Shown one piece after another: positions 1-11,430 of a DNA stretch of 64,000 bases (the stretch's first letter is position 1; each line of letters starts with the position of its first letter). Source of the stretch: Gracilaria domingensis. Its lineage: Eukaryota > Rhodophyta > Florideophyceae > Gracilariales > Gracilariaceae. The position numbers and the translations under genes are program-made. The notes beneath the pieces were generated by a model. That model did not search any database. It saw nothing but the letters and a program-made list of their open reading frames with translations, and was not told the origin of the DNA. The stretch spans positions 1 to 64,000 of the forward strand of contig VCMS01000115.1 of NCBI GenBank assembly GCA_022539475.1, in the 5' to 3' direction.

Positions 1-2560
1 GTGAGCGGAAGATTGGGTTTATTAAAGCGATTGTTTAGGTATGGTGATGGAGGAAGGGATATGAGGTTAGGAAATGGAATGAGATTTTCGGAGTAGAGGA
101 AAGAAGGAAGTGACATGTAGAGGATGGCGCTTATGTTTAGGTTAAGATAGTGATAGTTGGTCCTATCTGAATGAAGAATGTTGGTAGATGTGTTGCATAT
201 TGAAGTGGAGGAAAAGGTGGGCGGTGTTTGATGCAATGGAGTTTCTGTGGAGAGGGAAATCTGTAACGAGTTATCTGATGTTGTTTGGAATGAAGGGAGG
301 AGAGTTGTGGTTTTTTCATTGTTTGTAGCTGTTTGATTGATTTCAATTGTGGTCGATGTTTGTTGGGGGGTCATGATACGGAGATGATTTTGGTGGGTAG
401 TGAGACAAGGAGAGATTTGATCAGGCGATAATGGGCACCAGTTTGATTCCGTAATAGTGGAATTTGGTTTATACCTGGGATGTGGGAGGAAGATCGTTGA
501 TCAGGGGTATTTGGGTGTCCGTTAAGTGTCAGGAGAATGAGTGTTAAGAGTGAAGAACGCCTTTGGAGGGCGTAATTCAGGTTGCTTGTTTTTTTGGGGA
601 GTGTAATAGGTGTTAGTGTTTTCTTCCAACGAGATGGGAGGAGGAAGGGATGTTCATTGGTGAAAGAATGTTGTGTCGTATTGGAATTCTCTAAAGTCTG
701 TTTTTGAATGTACTTGAAAATGTTTAAGAGTGTAGTGCAGAACCGGTGAGGGGCTTTGTTGAGAGGGTGTGTGGTTTGGTCTGGATTTACGCCTGGTAGG
801 AGTCTTGATATTGTTCTTATGTGTGTCTGGCGATGGTCTTAAGGTTCTGTTTTGGAATCTTTTGTAGTGTCTTTAATGAGGTGTGCTGTTTATTGCTGGT
901 CGTAGTATTGATATTAGAGCGGCGAATTTGTCACTGAATGCTCGAAAAGATGAAATTCAGAGTTCCCAGTCTGGAGGGATGAAATCCGCAGAGTCTTTGT
1001 TGCGGAGCTTGAAGGCTTATCTCACGAACTAAACACAGGAGAGAGTTTCAGTCCAATATGGGTCCGACTGTATCTGAATGAGGTCGAAAGCAATCGAGTA
1101 TGAGAGAAAACAGTTGTGATTGGGGCAACGTTCTGTGTTCTCTAAGCATATGTCAAAGAATGCTCTACTGAAGGGGAAAGACTGTCAGTGCTTTGTAGTT
1201 TTGTGGCCTCCAGTATTCCACGGAGACCGTCTTTCCGTGGGATCATTCAAGATTTGCCTTGTCCTGCGTGAGAAATCGATATGTAGACTTTGGGAGAATC
1301 GCGTTCTATGATGGAGATAGAATTGGTTTGCATGGTTGATGGAGTTTGGGTGCGTATCGTTCGAAATGAAGCGTACGATTTCTATTGTGGTCCAGGGTGT
1401 CCTGACTGCAGTATTTTCGATTGTGCCGTTTTTATTAGCTTCGGATGCCGAGATGCAGTTGGTCTATGGTTCGCATGCGAACAGACTGTATGGAGAAATC
1501 GGGATCATCCAGGCTTACGGAAGTTTGAGGAACGGAAGGAATGAGAGGTATGGATTTGAACGCATCAGAGTATCGCTTGGAGAATCTTCTCCTCGCCGAC
1601 GTGACGTCTTTCCGCTCGTCTTTTGTCCATGTTGGCAAAATAGCTGTGTATGTCTTTTCGGATGCTTTTATTCGTGTGTTTTGGAACGTGGGTCGTTGAA
1701 TGAGGTGGGAATAGGATGCTAAAGATGAGGCAGGGGTTTGCTCTATGACGGGCTTTCGCGTTTTGGTCCATAGAGAATGGCAGAATGTCCTTAGCTGGGA
1801 ATATCGACAATAATTGCAAGCAGAGGATGGACACTCGACTTAGTTTTTCTTCGCGATAACTTGAACCTTTCTTGCGTGATATTTTAGATAGAGCTCCAGG
1901 ACTTGAGAAGAGATTCTTGAAGGATTTGCTCTGGATCGAGTGAGAACTTGCGAGAACGAAGGGATTGCGTTGCTTCAGATGGGAAACTCGATAGTGTGGT
2001 AGGGAATCATGCACTATGTGAGGTCATCACGGATGGCTACGGCGTAGCTCGTGGAGAAGTTGAGAAAATATAGAGGTGAAGAGGATAGGGCGGGTACCGA
2101 TGATTTGCTTAGAGTTGTTGAAGATTATCGGCTGCTACCTGAGATGATAGAAAGATTCTTTAACTTAATTTTTGAACCGTACACAGCTATTGCTACTATA
2201 AAGAGCCTCACTTTCTTAAGTTTGAGGTGGCGTTCTTGCGAGAGAGGGCATAGGCTGAGATATTTTCGTGGAATGGGTCTGAAGTCTAGGGTGGAAGAAT
2301 GTGGTTTTCGTTGTTAGCCAATGGAGTGTTTCACAAGTGTTGAACGGGGATCTCTCGTGTATGAGGGTGGCGCTGAATTACATCTTCTGGGAGAAGTTTC
2401 TTCGATTGAACGTATTTAGGCGTATCGTTCGAAAATGGCGTTCTTCGTTTCTGTAGCAAGCGCTTGGAATTGTTTTATGGTCTCTTTGAATCGCTTGTGC
2501 GAGAATCGCGGTCCCGAAGTGCGCAATTAGCTGTTGGCCTAACGATGACCAGGTTGGAAG
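1..2560. other. No gene seen; G/T-rich, C-depleted stretch
   Basis: No reading frame here looks like a real protein; all are short, overlapping and unrecognised. The upper strand is strikingly poor in C at the left end: I count about 12 C in the first 240 bases, while G makes up more than a third of the first 60. The skew weakens after about 1.1 kb. It may be untranslated or intronic sequence of a gene lying outside the window, or decayed sequence. Confidence 0.5.
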
Positions 2561-3562
2561 CTACTGAGCAGACAACCGTGAGATAATCATATCAAATACG
2601 CGAGGGCTCCTCAGAAGGCATGGGTGGGAACTGTTCCCGTGTTCTGTTATGAGCGGGAAGGGGAAGAAGAACAATGCGAAGTGTCCGGATGGGAGGGCGC
2701 GCACGGAGTGGGGTTCGCGATTCCTCGGCCTGGAGGCTGGGAAGGCGAAAGGGGCAGTGCCGTTTCGGAAGATGCGGCGCGGGGCGGAAAGCTTGAGACG
2801 CTTGCTTCTCATGGGCGCTATTGTCGTCTTCCAGCGCTGCTTTCAGACGAACGGGATGGTGGCATGACTGTTGAAGAGATAAGACTCCGTGCGGAGTAAC
2901 GAAGAGGCCCACGGTTTTTGTGTACAGTATAGACATGGGAAGAAGAATGAACGGAAACGACGAAAAGACTGGCAGGGAAGGGTCGTCGAAGGGAGATGGG
3001 GTCGATCGACATGTAATTCGACGTCATGCTGACGGAGAATTTATTTTGAGTTTTAAATAACGTGCTTTCGTTAAAGAAAACGTAGGTAACGTGACCTCTA
3101 ACCAAGGGTGTATTATGTATTATCTCATGGTTATAACCTGTGGTTTCAACGTTGTCGTGTAATCCTGTATAATTTGCAAGAAAATAATTTTCCTCGCCGC
3201 AGCCGCGTCCTCGAGTCCGACTTCGTTCCGTCGGTGACCCGTGCATCATCTCTTGCGTTCTATCCGACGGAGAGAACGCGAGGATGTGGAGTGGCAGGAT
3301 TACGAACGGGCTTCGTCGTACCTTTCTTCTCCGACTCGCACTTGATACGAAGTACAGGGGGGGAAGAGAATGAGTGTACGTTCATGTCCGCCTAATAGAC
3401 GCATAGAGAGTAACCGGACATATCCGTATCTCTGGATTGTATTGCGTGCAGTCTTTTCGTACCGTGTTCCCATATCTTCTACGTATCTTTGTTTAATGCA
3501 TAATAATCTGCACCCGTCCTTCGCGCTCTGCGACTGTAACGGCAGGAGTAAGCTGTGGTTAC
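2561..3562. other. No gene seen
   Basis: Mixed-composition sequence with overlapping short open frames on both strands (for example 2592-2936 minus and 2624-2899 plus). None has a recognisable motif, and none is favoured over its neighbours. Confidence 0.4.
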
Positions 3563-4084
3563 TTTTGCGAGTTACTACGCGTCTAGATTTTCTAGCGCGA
3601 CGTTTTGTTTTGCTTTTATCAATTGTAGCGTTTCTATCGTATTAAATGTTATCCAACGGAGCATTGACTAACTTATGGATGTTTTCCTGCTTACGTATAC
3701 CGTAAATGACTTTTGATGCGGACGGTGCCTCACAGAGTTTTGCGGTGAGGATGTAAGGGGATGCGGTATGTTTGTGTGGTGGAGAGTGATACGTGTAGGA
3801 TGTGCGATCGCGCGCTCTCGCTCGCTCGTGTCGTGCGATGTTTCTCTGCAGGAGAGTGCGAGGTCTGTCGCGCTTTACGATGTGATGGGCTGGTATCTAA
3901 AGCGATCCTTTCTGCTTCTTCTTCTCCTTTTTTTGCGAGTTACTGGTCTTGACTTTTCTAGGAACGATTCTGTTTGTTTTATCAATGGTAACGTTATTCT
4001 CGCATTTGAAATGTATCAACCGGATCTTGACTAACTTATGGATTACTTTTCTGCTTGCGTATACGGTAAATGATTTTTGATGCG
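3563..4084. repeat. Diverged direct repeat, two copies about 365 bp apart
   Basis: The stretch 3563-3720 is repeated at 3931-4084. Both copies begin TTTTGCGAGTTACT, share TTGACTAACTTATGGAT and end near TTTTGATGCGG. The offset is 368 bp at the left end and 364 bp at the right end, so this is an old tandem duplication with small indels. No protein is associated with it. Confidence 0.7.
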
Positions 4085-4112
4085 GCGTAGCTCAACGAGT
4101 TGGCAGGTGCAG

Positions 4113-4166
4113 GTTCCTCAAGTAGCGGAACCATGCATCTGGGCATGGTTGCCCTACATGAGGAAC
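4113..4166. repeat. Long imperfect hairpin
   Basis: The outer arms are GTTCCTCAAGTAG and CTACATGAGGAAC, pairing at 12 of 13 positions. The inner arms are AACCATGC and GCATGGTT, with a short loop. The whole could fold into a stem of about 24 pairs. It lies outside any coding frame and could be a small structured RNA, a foldback element or chance. Confidence 0.55.
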
Positions 4167-4638
4167 GGAGAGGATGAGGCGCTTCGCTTACCTCAAGTCC
4201 CTCTAGGAGTGCGTATTTTGTTCTAGCTTAGATACGTGCACTTTTGGTGGAGGTCCTCTGCGGCATCTGCCGCGATTGCGCTTCACACCGCTTCATCATG
4301 TGGGAAATGGTACATGTAATATAGCGAAGTAGTGGTTAGCAAAAGCGGTCGATAGAAGAATAGATACGAATAAAACGGTATGATTTCAGAATGGACATCA
4401 TCTGTACTAGCAACAGTATTCCATGCGTTGCAGGGTATCATCAGAACAAGGTATCGTGTAATGTGCACCTTAATGGAAACTAAACCTAGACTTCGCGAAA
4501 TACCGTTCAGGTAGCCCTCGACTAAAGAACTAGCACGAGTGGAAAACCCAGCAGTATTTACTGCACAGCGATTCTGGGCGACCCAAGCAATTATCTTTAA
4601 ATTTTGAAATAATTGATTTCGATATTTTTTCAAAAAAT
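4167..4638. other. No gene seen
   Basis: This lies beyond the last stop of the CACTA-like transposase frame and could be the 3' part of that element. I could not find a CACTA terminal inverted repeat or a 3-bp target duplication that would fix the element ends. Confidence 0.35.
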
Positions 4639-6933
4639 TTACTGGACGACCCTTGCCACTTTCTGGACGACCCTCGCCAAAACTAGCATCTGCAAGAGAC
4701 AGACGTTTCCTATCTCTCCCAGAAGTCGTTCTACAACAAATTGTGATGTAATAGAAAGAGGAACGCATTCCCACAGAAGGTCTGGGAGATGAAGAATTGC
4801 ATGCGTGGTAGGTGTGAGGCAGTACGATTGAGTACCGTGTTTGTCGAACAAATTCAAAAACCGTACATGCGCCTCTTCAACAACCGCTTCGAGGTTTGCC
4901 ACAGCTTTCGGACCACAATTGTATCCAAAGCTGAGGTCAATCATATCTGATGTACGGCTCCACAGGTGTAGAATTCTTTGCTAACTTTTGAAGTGGTGAA
5001 GAAATGGAAGCAAGTACACCTGTGCATGCTTTTTAAGGTCCTCCGCTTTGAATTTTGACAGATGTTCAAGCGATAGAGGGGATCTATCCCAGCACGAAGG
5101 GATTCCCTCCGTTGACGCCTCAATAGATTGGTTGATCTTCTGTAAGACTCCTTTTGTAATACAATACTCTGAAGATGTCAGACCCTTTTGGTGCTCGGGG
5201 TGAGTCCCAGTCAGGAGACGCAATATGTGCTTTGCACATCCGAGAAGCAGCATATGCATGACATCGTAATGAAAAGAGTATAGGCAGTCGATACAAAGCC
5301 GCCGCAAACATGATCCTCTCTTTATTCCTGTGGATGCTATCAACTTATGGCGGTAGCTCATATCCGTCTGTCGAGAATCAAGCGCTTTCCACGTTGAAAT
5401 TATGTTTGCCTCAGATCTCTTCTTGCGACATTCACTTTTAACTATATCGCCCTGTTTGTAATACCGATTCCGTCTCATTGCTCCGTTCAAGACTTTGGGA
5501 TGCGTATCAGGAATCGCACAAAGACACTTGTACTTCTTAACAAACTGGCGCTTCTTCATGCAGAAACGACAAAAAATACGGCCTGTATGACCCACATATC
5601 CGAGAACCTTGGATGCAGCAAGTCGGTCTGCCGTAAAGTACAGAACATATGCCCTAAGGTTTCTCATGATGCCATCATGACAAGATACGGTAATTCCCTT
5701 ATCTAAGGCTCTAATATCGACGACTATCTCACTCATGAAGGTGTCGAAGTAGTCGGTGTGATGCGATGACGGAACCACACCAAGAATTAATGAGATGGAA
5801 GCTTGAGTCCGTGCCTGTGGAAGGAGATTCAGAATGCTGGCTATAATTGGCCATGATGATAATGCGACACCTTTTTGGTTACGAGCGCATTCAAACCCAT
5901 CTGTCGAGAGAGTCAAGAATATGATTATCTCTTTGGATGATTCATCTCAATTTAGAAGCGTGGCCCCGTGCATCATAACGAACATTTTCCCATGGTAGTA
6001 GTCGAGACTCGAATTATCATTTGACTCTTCAGAAAGCGACTTTTTGGCTCTCAGACAACCTTCGACAATCTCTTTCAACGACGTAGGGGAGGAACAGAGG
6101 CCCTTTAGCGCGATTGATGGTTTCAGAAACCAAAACTTTTGTCTACTCTCTGAGAAGCTGAATTCACAAACAGGGCAATGAGAAGAAGAACGAAGCCTCC
6201 CTGACTGTGCCGCATGGCCGTTCTGACACATTGGAATATGAGATTTTGTACTTGAAGCCCTGCGAATCGCAGAAGCCATGAGCGTTCTGTAAGAGTATCG
6301 GAAGTTTATCGGTGCCGTCTTTAAGAGTACCTCCATGGATCGTTGAGATACATTTGAACGCTCTCCGGCATAGAGAAGCCCTACAAGCCGTTCGTACTCA
6401 ATCTGTTTGGAGCTTCGCTGATCATTATTCGAGTCCTGCAACGAACTGTGAGGTGAGGAATAACTTGTTGGGAGAGACGTTTTAGACACAATTTCATTAC
6501 TGAAAACACTGCTTCTATAAGGACTAGAGTTCACATATTGCTTATCCTTCGTTGGAGAATCAGAATGACCGTTGCTACCATGATCACCCATCTCATCGTC
6601 GTGATTGAAAGAGGGACTTTCCATCACGTCAGCTTGGTTGGGATTACCAGAGACTGAGCTATGCAACGGTGCGTTATCCGCCACATGGAGATTCTCGGTG
6701 CAGAACAACTGGGACCTGTTAGCATGCCCGTTACCTACTTCTCTACTAATGGCGTTGTGCTCGGGGTATGATCCCTTCGACCTCTGCCATCGATACCGTC
6801 GTTTCAAGCTTTGTTCTCCTACGCCATATTCACATATCTGCTCCTCGTCCTCATTTTCGATATCGTTAGAGCCAGGGCTCCCATACCCAGCTATCTCCCA
6901 TCTGAATCGTTTTCTACCTCTGCCCATCAACAT
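4639..6933 (-). pseudogene. CACTA (En/Spm) TNP2-like transposase, two in-frame stops
   Basis: Read on the minus strand from 6933 to 4639, this is one uninterrupted frame of 765 codons apart from a TGA at 5947-5949 and a TAG at 4981-4983. The N-terminal third is Ser/Asp/Glu-rich and carries a Cys/His cluster (CQNGH, HCPVCEF). The middle third has TNP2 hallmarks: LSTDGF early, then FHYDVMHMLLLGCAKHIL, the D-x-MH-x-LLG signature of Transposase_21 proteins. The last third, with HAILHLPDLLWEC and FVVERLLGEIG, resembles the DUF4218-like region that follows TNP2. Members of this family cut and paste CACTA DNA transposons. Two nonsense codons and no frameshift point to fairly recent inactivation. The terminal inverted repeats were not found, so the element borders are unknown. 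Confidence 0.8.
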
Positions 6934-7499
6934 GACGATTCTCTACGGCAGTTTCTGCAGGATAAGAAACAATACAAACAGCAGTGATTAGTTTCAAGAA
7001 CAAGGAAATGGGAAGAAAAATCTCGGTGACTACCCGAAATTGTCTTGGCATGTTTTGGAGCTCACGATGTGTCGTCAAACAGCGAGAAATGAATTCTGCA
7101 ATATTATTGGCTGTTTCAAAAGTGCTCCAGACATGGAATAGGGGTAGTCTCTGTGCTTTCCCTTCATTTGAGTTTTCGCTTGGATCACCGCCGCGGTTCC
7201 GGGCTTTCACGGGCGCTATGACTTTCTGTCACTTTAAGAGGCCCGAGTGCTGAAATCTGTCTTCTCACATCTTGAAAATGCTCACCCCTACCGGAACTTG
7301 ACTTATTCGTTCCCAGCACTCAGTAGTTGTCGAAGAGTCTTCTGCAGATCAGACGCAGCCCCGTTCAGTGGTTTCGCAAGGTGAATCAAAAGTCTGTGAG
7401 TTTTCCCGCCTCTTTCATCACTACTAACTAACGGAATTCGCGTCCTTCTAACATTAACATTATCACTGCCAATCGCTTCGACCTGCGCAACAGTATTCC
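6934..7499. other. Intergenic stretch between divergent CACTA and 7500 genes
   Basis: This separates the start of the minus-strand transposase from the start of the plus-strand ORF at 7500. If both belong to one CACTA element it would be an internal divergent promoter. I see no clear TATA box or repeat. Confidence 0.35.
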
Positions 7500-8894
7500 A
7501 TGGGTTCCAGAACTATGCATCACGTTACTGCTGACAGCGTTCTCAACTCTGTCGTTCATGGGAGCGATTTGATTCACGGTCCTCTTGCAAATGCATCTGT
7601 TTCTCGTGGCTCTGTCGCGCTTGGCAGGAGAGCACCAGGCAAATCGAATTCTTCGCAGGATAGCATACTTCCTCCGAACTCAGTTTTCATTCCCACTGCA
7701 TCGGCTAGGCGTAAGATGAAAGATTCGGACCGCCCGATAGTACTGACTGGGACGATCATAACGGCTCGAGCAGTTTTCAATCGTTTGTACCAGCGAAAGA
7801 TGGGGCGCCACGAAGACAACTTTGAACCTAACTTTCCGATTTATCTGGAGATGGCCAACAAGATCAAGGACTACATTCGCCACTATGTATACCAGAGAAT
7901 GGAGCTAGAGAGAGGCTCTCGCAAGTTCTCCTCGATCCAGAATGAGTTCTCTGCACAGCTTTCCCACTTGAAGAGGAAGTTGGGAGAGATGTATCCGGTC
8001 CTGAACTGCGCTCAGGGCGGTTGGGTTCGCGACGAATTCATCAAAGAAGCAATACAGCGCTATAGGAAGTCCTCAGCAGAGGCCAAGAGGAGGAGAACAT
8101 CTAAGAAGAGCACTCAGAAGAGTAACCCTACGATGAGACCCGGCCAACAGGAGCCCTTCCATCAGCCGGTATCTAATTCCATCGAACGTGATCACGAAGA
8201 ATCTATCCGAGCTCAGGGGAGCTCCAAGGCTAAGGAAACAGAAGCGGTTCAGCTAAAGTATCCGAAAGAGGTGGCGGAGCAGCAATCTTGTGTGGAACCA
8301 GCGGAGGTCGGAGGAAGTAAGAACCTGGGAAATGTTGGCATCACTACCCGCAGGCAGAAGAGGACACCAAGCAATGCGAACATGGGCAGTACGAGGAAGG
8401 TTAGAAAGCACAATCGTGGGAGATTTACTTCAAAAACGAATGCTGCTGTAGAGCCGGTACGAGAACATCAGAGAATAGAGAGACGTTTGCATTCGAATGA
8501 GAGTCCAATGGTTGGGAAAAAGCATAAGAAGATTTGTCGTCAGCCATCTGCCGACCTAAGTGAGGAATCTTCTTCTGAGAGTGACGTGGATTATGGAGAT
8601 GAAGTTCCTACGTCGCACAACTCGAACGAAGCAGATGATTCAGCTCCTGAGCATCCGAGTGCGGAAGGCTTTGAGGATGTTGTTGACAACAGTCAAGATA
8701 TTGAGATATCTGAGACAGAGTCCGAAATTGAGAGAATGAGGCGCCGTCGCAGGCGCGCTGTCGCTAGGATGGCGAAAGGGCGTAACGCAAAACGTGAGTC
8801 AGGCAAGAAGACTTCCTCAAAGTTGTCCGTATCCGAATTGAGGCCCAATGTTTCTATTCGTACCCGTCAACCAAGGAGCCGCCGAACCACCTAA
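7500..8894 (+). CDS. Hypothetical basic, disordered nuclear-type protein (464 aa)
   Basis: Single open frame, ATG to TAA, with balanced codon use and no competing frame of similar length. I do not recognise the family. Residues 1-75 are Ser/Gly-rich. Residues about 78-190 look globular, with aromatic and charged residues (MGRHEDNFEPNFPIYLEM, GGWVRDEFIKEAIQRY). The rest is low-complexity Lys/Ser/Glu, with an acidic patch (about 355-415) and a strongly basic run RMRRRRRRAVARMAKGR that could serve as nuclear localisation and DNA- or RNA-binding sequence. There is no signal peptide or membrane segment. Its neighbour is a broken CACTA transposase on the opposite strand, so it could be an element-encoded DNA-binding accessory protein rather than a host gene. 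The intact frame beside decayed ones argues that it is recent or under selection. Confidence 0.55.
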   Translation: MGSRTMHHVTADSVLNSVVHGSDLIHGPLANASVSRGSVALGRRAPGKSNSSQDSILPPNSVFIPTASARRKMKDSDRPIVLTGTIITARAVFNRLYQRKMGRHEDNFEPNFPIYLEMANKIKDYIRHYVYQRMELERGSRKFSSIQNEFSAQLSHLKRKLGEMYPVLNCAQGGWVRDEFIKEAIQRYRKSSAEAKRRRTSKKSTQKSNPTMRPGQQEPFHQPVSNSIERDHEESIRAQGSSKAKETEAVQLKYPKEVAEQQSCVEPAEVGGSKNLGNVGITTRRQKRTPSNANMGSTRKVRKHNRGRFTSKTNAAVEPVREHQRIERRLHSNESPMVGKKHKKICRQPSADLSEESSSESDVDYGDEVPTSHNSNEADDSAPEHPSAEGFEDVVDNSQDIEISETESEIERMRRRRRRAVARMAKGRNAKRESGKKTSSKLSVSELRPNVSIRTRQPRSRRTT

Positions 8895-9066
8895 GATGTC
8901 TTACCTGTGCGGCGCGGTGAGTGAACGTCAACAAAGAAGAGATATATCCTGACGTCTTCCTTTCCATTCTAACCTTCAACACTTCTCATCACATGTGCTA
9001 TGCGATTTCTAGGTTCAATAACGAGTTCTATGATTCCCTGTTTCTTGTTTTTTCTGCGTTCTCCTT

Positions 9067-9210
9067 CACACCGCGGTGATATTGGTTTTTGTTCTGTTTT
9101 CAGAGTAGTTCTTCACACTGCGATGATATTGGATTCTGTATTGTTTTCTGCATACATTGCTCACACTGCGATGATATTGAGTTATCTTTTGTTCTCTGCG
9201 TACTCTTGCA
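9067..9210. repeat. Three imperfect tandem copies, 47-48 bp period
   Basis: The motif CACACTGCGATGATATT (first copy CACACCGCGGTGATATT) starts at 9067, 9114 and 9162. Each copy is followed by a T-rich stretch containing TTTTGTTCT-like sequence. It lies just downstream of the 7500-8894 gene, possibly in its 3' untranslated region. Confidence 0.7.
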
Positions 9211-10189
9211 CGCTACGTTTTTAACTGTCCCATTCCTACTTCCCGAGTGTTCCTGTACGGATTTTTGACAGAGACGTACTACAAGGCGCGTTTGCGGTCA
9301 TTTTGCGCGCGTACTCGAACCTACAATCAGTCAGACCAACCTTTCTAATGGACGAAGTTTGAGATGATTATGGTGACAATAAAAAGCACAAGATGTATGT
9401 ATCTTGACTTGTATACGCCATCGCTGCGGACATGTTCTGAACGCTTGATACGTTACTGAGCGAGCTAAGGTCCCTTTTTTGCCGCACAGTAGATCAGACT
9501 TCGCCGTTCTGACGGCACGATTTCGCGCATTCCTTGTACGAGCTACGGACTGCTTACGGTCTTGCCCTGAAACACTCATGGGGACACTCGACTGTATTCG
9601 GTCAACATTAGTTTGTTTGCGATGACTCAAAACAAAGGCAGAAAGTGCTCCCATTATGTCCACAACAGTGCCGCCCGTGGTCATATCTGGGCTAGATTTA
9701 GCCATGCTGAATGAGGCATTCTTTCGCCCATCTCTGGAGGCCATTTTACGGCCATAATTTGGCTTTTTTCTGTCCATTTTGGGTGTCAAAAAATAAGAAA
9801 TATCTGGACTTTATTACGGCTATATGAGGGCCATATTTGGTTCATGCTTTTTGTCTATAGGGAATGGCAACGGCGCCGCCACAGCGCTTACAGCACCACT
9901 TCGTGGCACCACTGATGGCGTGTGCGCACTTTGTTTCAGTTGCGTATCGCGCACAGCGCTATGCAGCTGCCAGGCATGCTGCTCTGCGCCTTCTCTCGGT
10001 GGGGGGAGGGGGTGATGCCGAGGTGCGACTGCTGTGGCGACGCTGCGCATGCTGCACGAGAGTACTCCTACTTTCTTGCGCCACTTGCCCACTCCCACTA
10101 GGCTGTGTCGTTGCTGTCCGTATGTGCTCCCCTGTCCTACCATTCCAGCACCACCACCACTACCTCCGACATTACTTACTCCTGTAGGC
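9211..10189. other. No supported gene
   Basis: A minus-strand frame at 9331-9789 (152 aa) is open but has no recognisable motif. Around 9740-9840 short variants of an ACGGCCATA/GGGCCATA word recur. From about 9860 composition turns GC-rich, leading into the minisatellite. Confidence 0.35.
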
Positions 10190-11430
10190 ACCCCATCGGC
10201 GACGCGGCGACAATGAGCGGCATCTGTGTGCTGCGCCGATGAGCGGCGCGGAGACAATGTGCGGCATCGGCGTGCTGCGCCTATGAGCGACGCGGCGGGG
10301 ATCAGCGATGTAGCGAACGGCGGGGGAGAGGGGTGCGGCGGCAATCAGCGACGCCGCGTACGGCAGCTATGAGCGGCGCAGCGGCGACGTGTGGCGTGGC
10401 GGCGATGAGCTGCCAGGCGCGCGGCGGAGATGAGCTGCCAGATGCGCGGCGGCGATGAGTGGAGCTGCGTACGGTGGCGGTGAGTGGCGTGGCGGCAATC
10501 GCGAGGGATGAGCGGCGCGGTGACAATGAGCACCATCGGCACGCGGCGACGACGAACGGCGCAGTGGCAATCACGGAGGCAGCGTGCGGCGACGGTGAGT
10601 GGCGTAGCGGCGATCAGAGAGGAGGCGTACGGCGGCGCTGAGAGGCGCGCCGGCGATGAGGAGCAAGGCGCGCGGAAGCAGTTAGCAGCGCGGCGTACGG
10701 TGGCAATGAGAGATGCATTGTGCGGCGGCCTTGAGAGGCGCAACGGCGATCAGCGAGGCGGCGTATGGCGGCGATGAGCGGCGCCGCGGCGAAGAGCGGC
10801 ACGCCGGCCATAAGTGGCAAGGCACGTGACCGCGGTGAGCGGCGGGGCGTATGGTGGCGATGAGGGGTGCGAAGTCCTTCGCCGATGAGTGGCACGGCAG
10901 CGATGAGCGACGTGGCGTACAGCGGCGGAAAATGGCGCGGCGTACAATGCCAATGAGCGGTGCGTCGTGCGGCGCCGGTGAGAGTCGTGACTGCGATCAG
11001 AGACGTGGCGAACGGCGGCGGTGAGCGGCTCGGTTGCGATGAGCGGTGCAGGGTGCTGCGCCGATGAGCGGCGCGGCAGTGATCAACGTCGCGGCGTACG
11101 GCGGTGGTGAGTGGCTCGGTTTCGATGAGAGGCAGGGCGCGCGGATGCAATCTCTGGCGCGGAAGGCGGAGGCGTTCAGCAACGCGGCGCACAGCGGTCA
11201 CGAGCGGCAGGGCGACTAAGATCGGCGGGATGACGATGAGCGCCGGGGCGCACTGCAGCGATGAACGCCGCGACGCATGTCGGAACTGAGCGGCGCGGCG
11301 CGCTGAGGCGTTGGGCGATGCGCCGTACGGCAGCGATGAGAGGCGTGGCGCTGATGACCGGCGCGCGACGACGAGCGGTGTGGTGCACTGCGGCGATGAG
11401 TGGAGCGGCGTACGGTGGCAATGTAAAGCG
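10190..11430. repeat. GC-rich degenerate minisatellite
   Basis: About 1.2 kb built from variants of a 20-25 nt unit with core ATGAGCGGCGCGGCG, often joined to GCGTACGGCGGCG. The core recurs dozens of times with point changes (GATGAGTGGAGC, GATCAGCGAGGCG, GGTGAGTGGCGTGG). All six frames are partly open because of the base composition, and they encode low-complexity Arg/His/Ala strings, so I treat none as a gene. It stands out sharply from its AT-richer flanks. Confidence 0.8.

Noticed and set aside
4085-4170. tRNA-like text GGCGTAGCTCAACGAGTTGG
   Set aside because: It resembles an A box, but no cloverleaf, B box or acceptor stem follows.
9331-9789. Minus-strand ORF of 152 codons
   Set aside because: No motif, biased composition and overlap with short repeats; not supported as a gene.
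10302-11201. Several overlapping ORFs with RRH/PPY/AAP text
   Set aside because: They are translations of the degenerate minisatellite in different frames.
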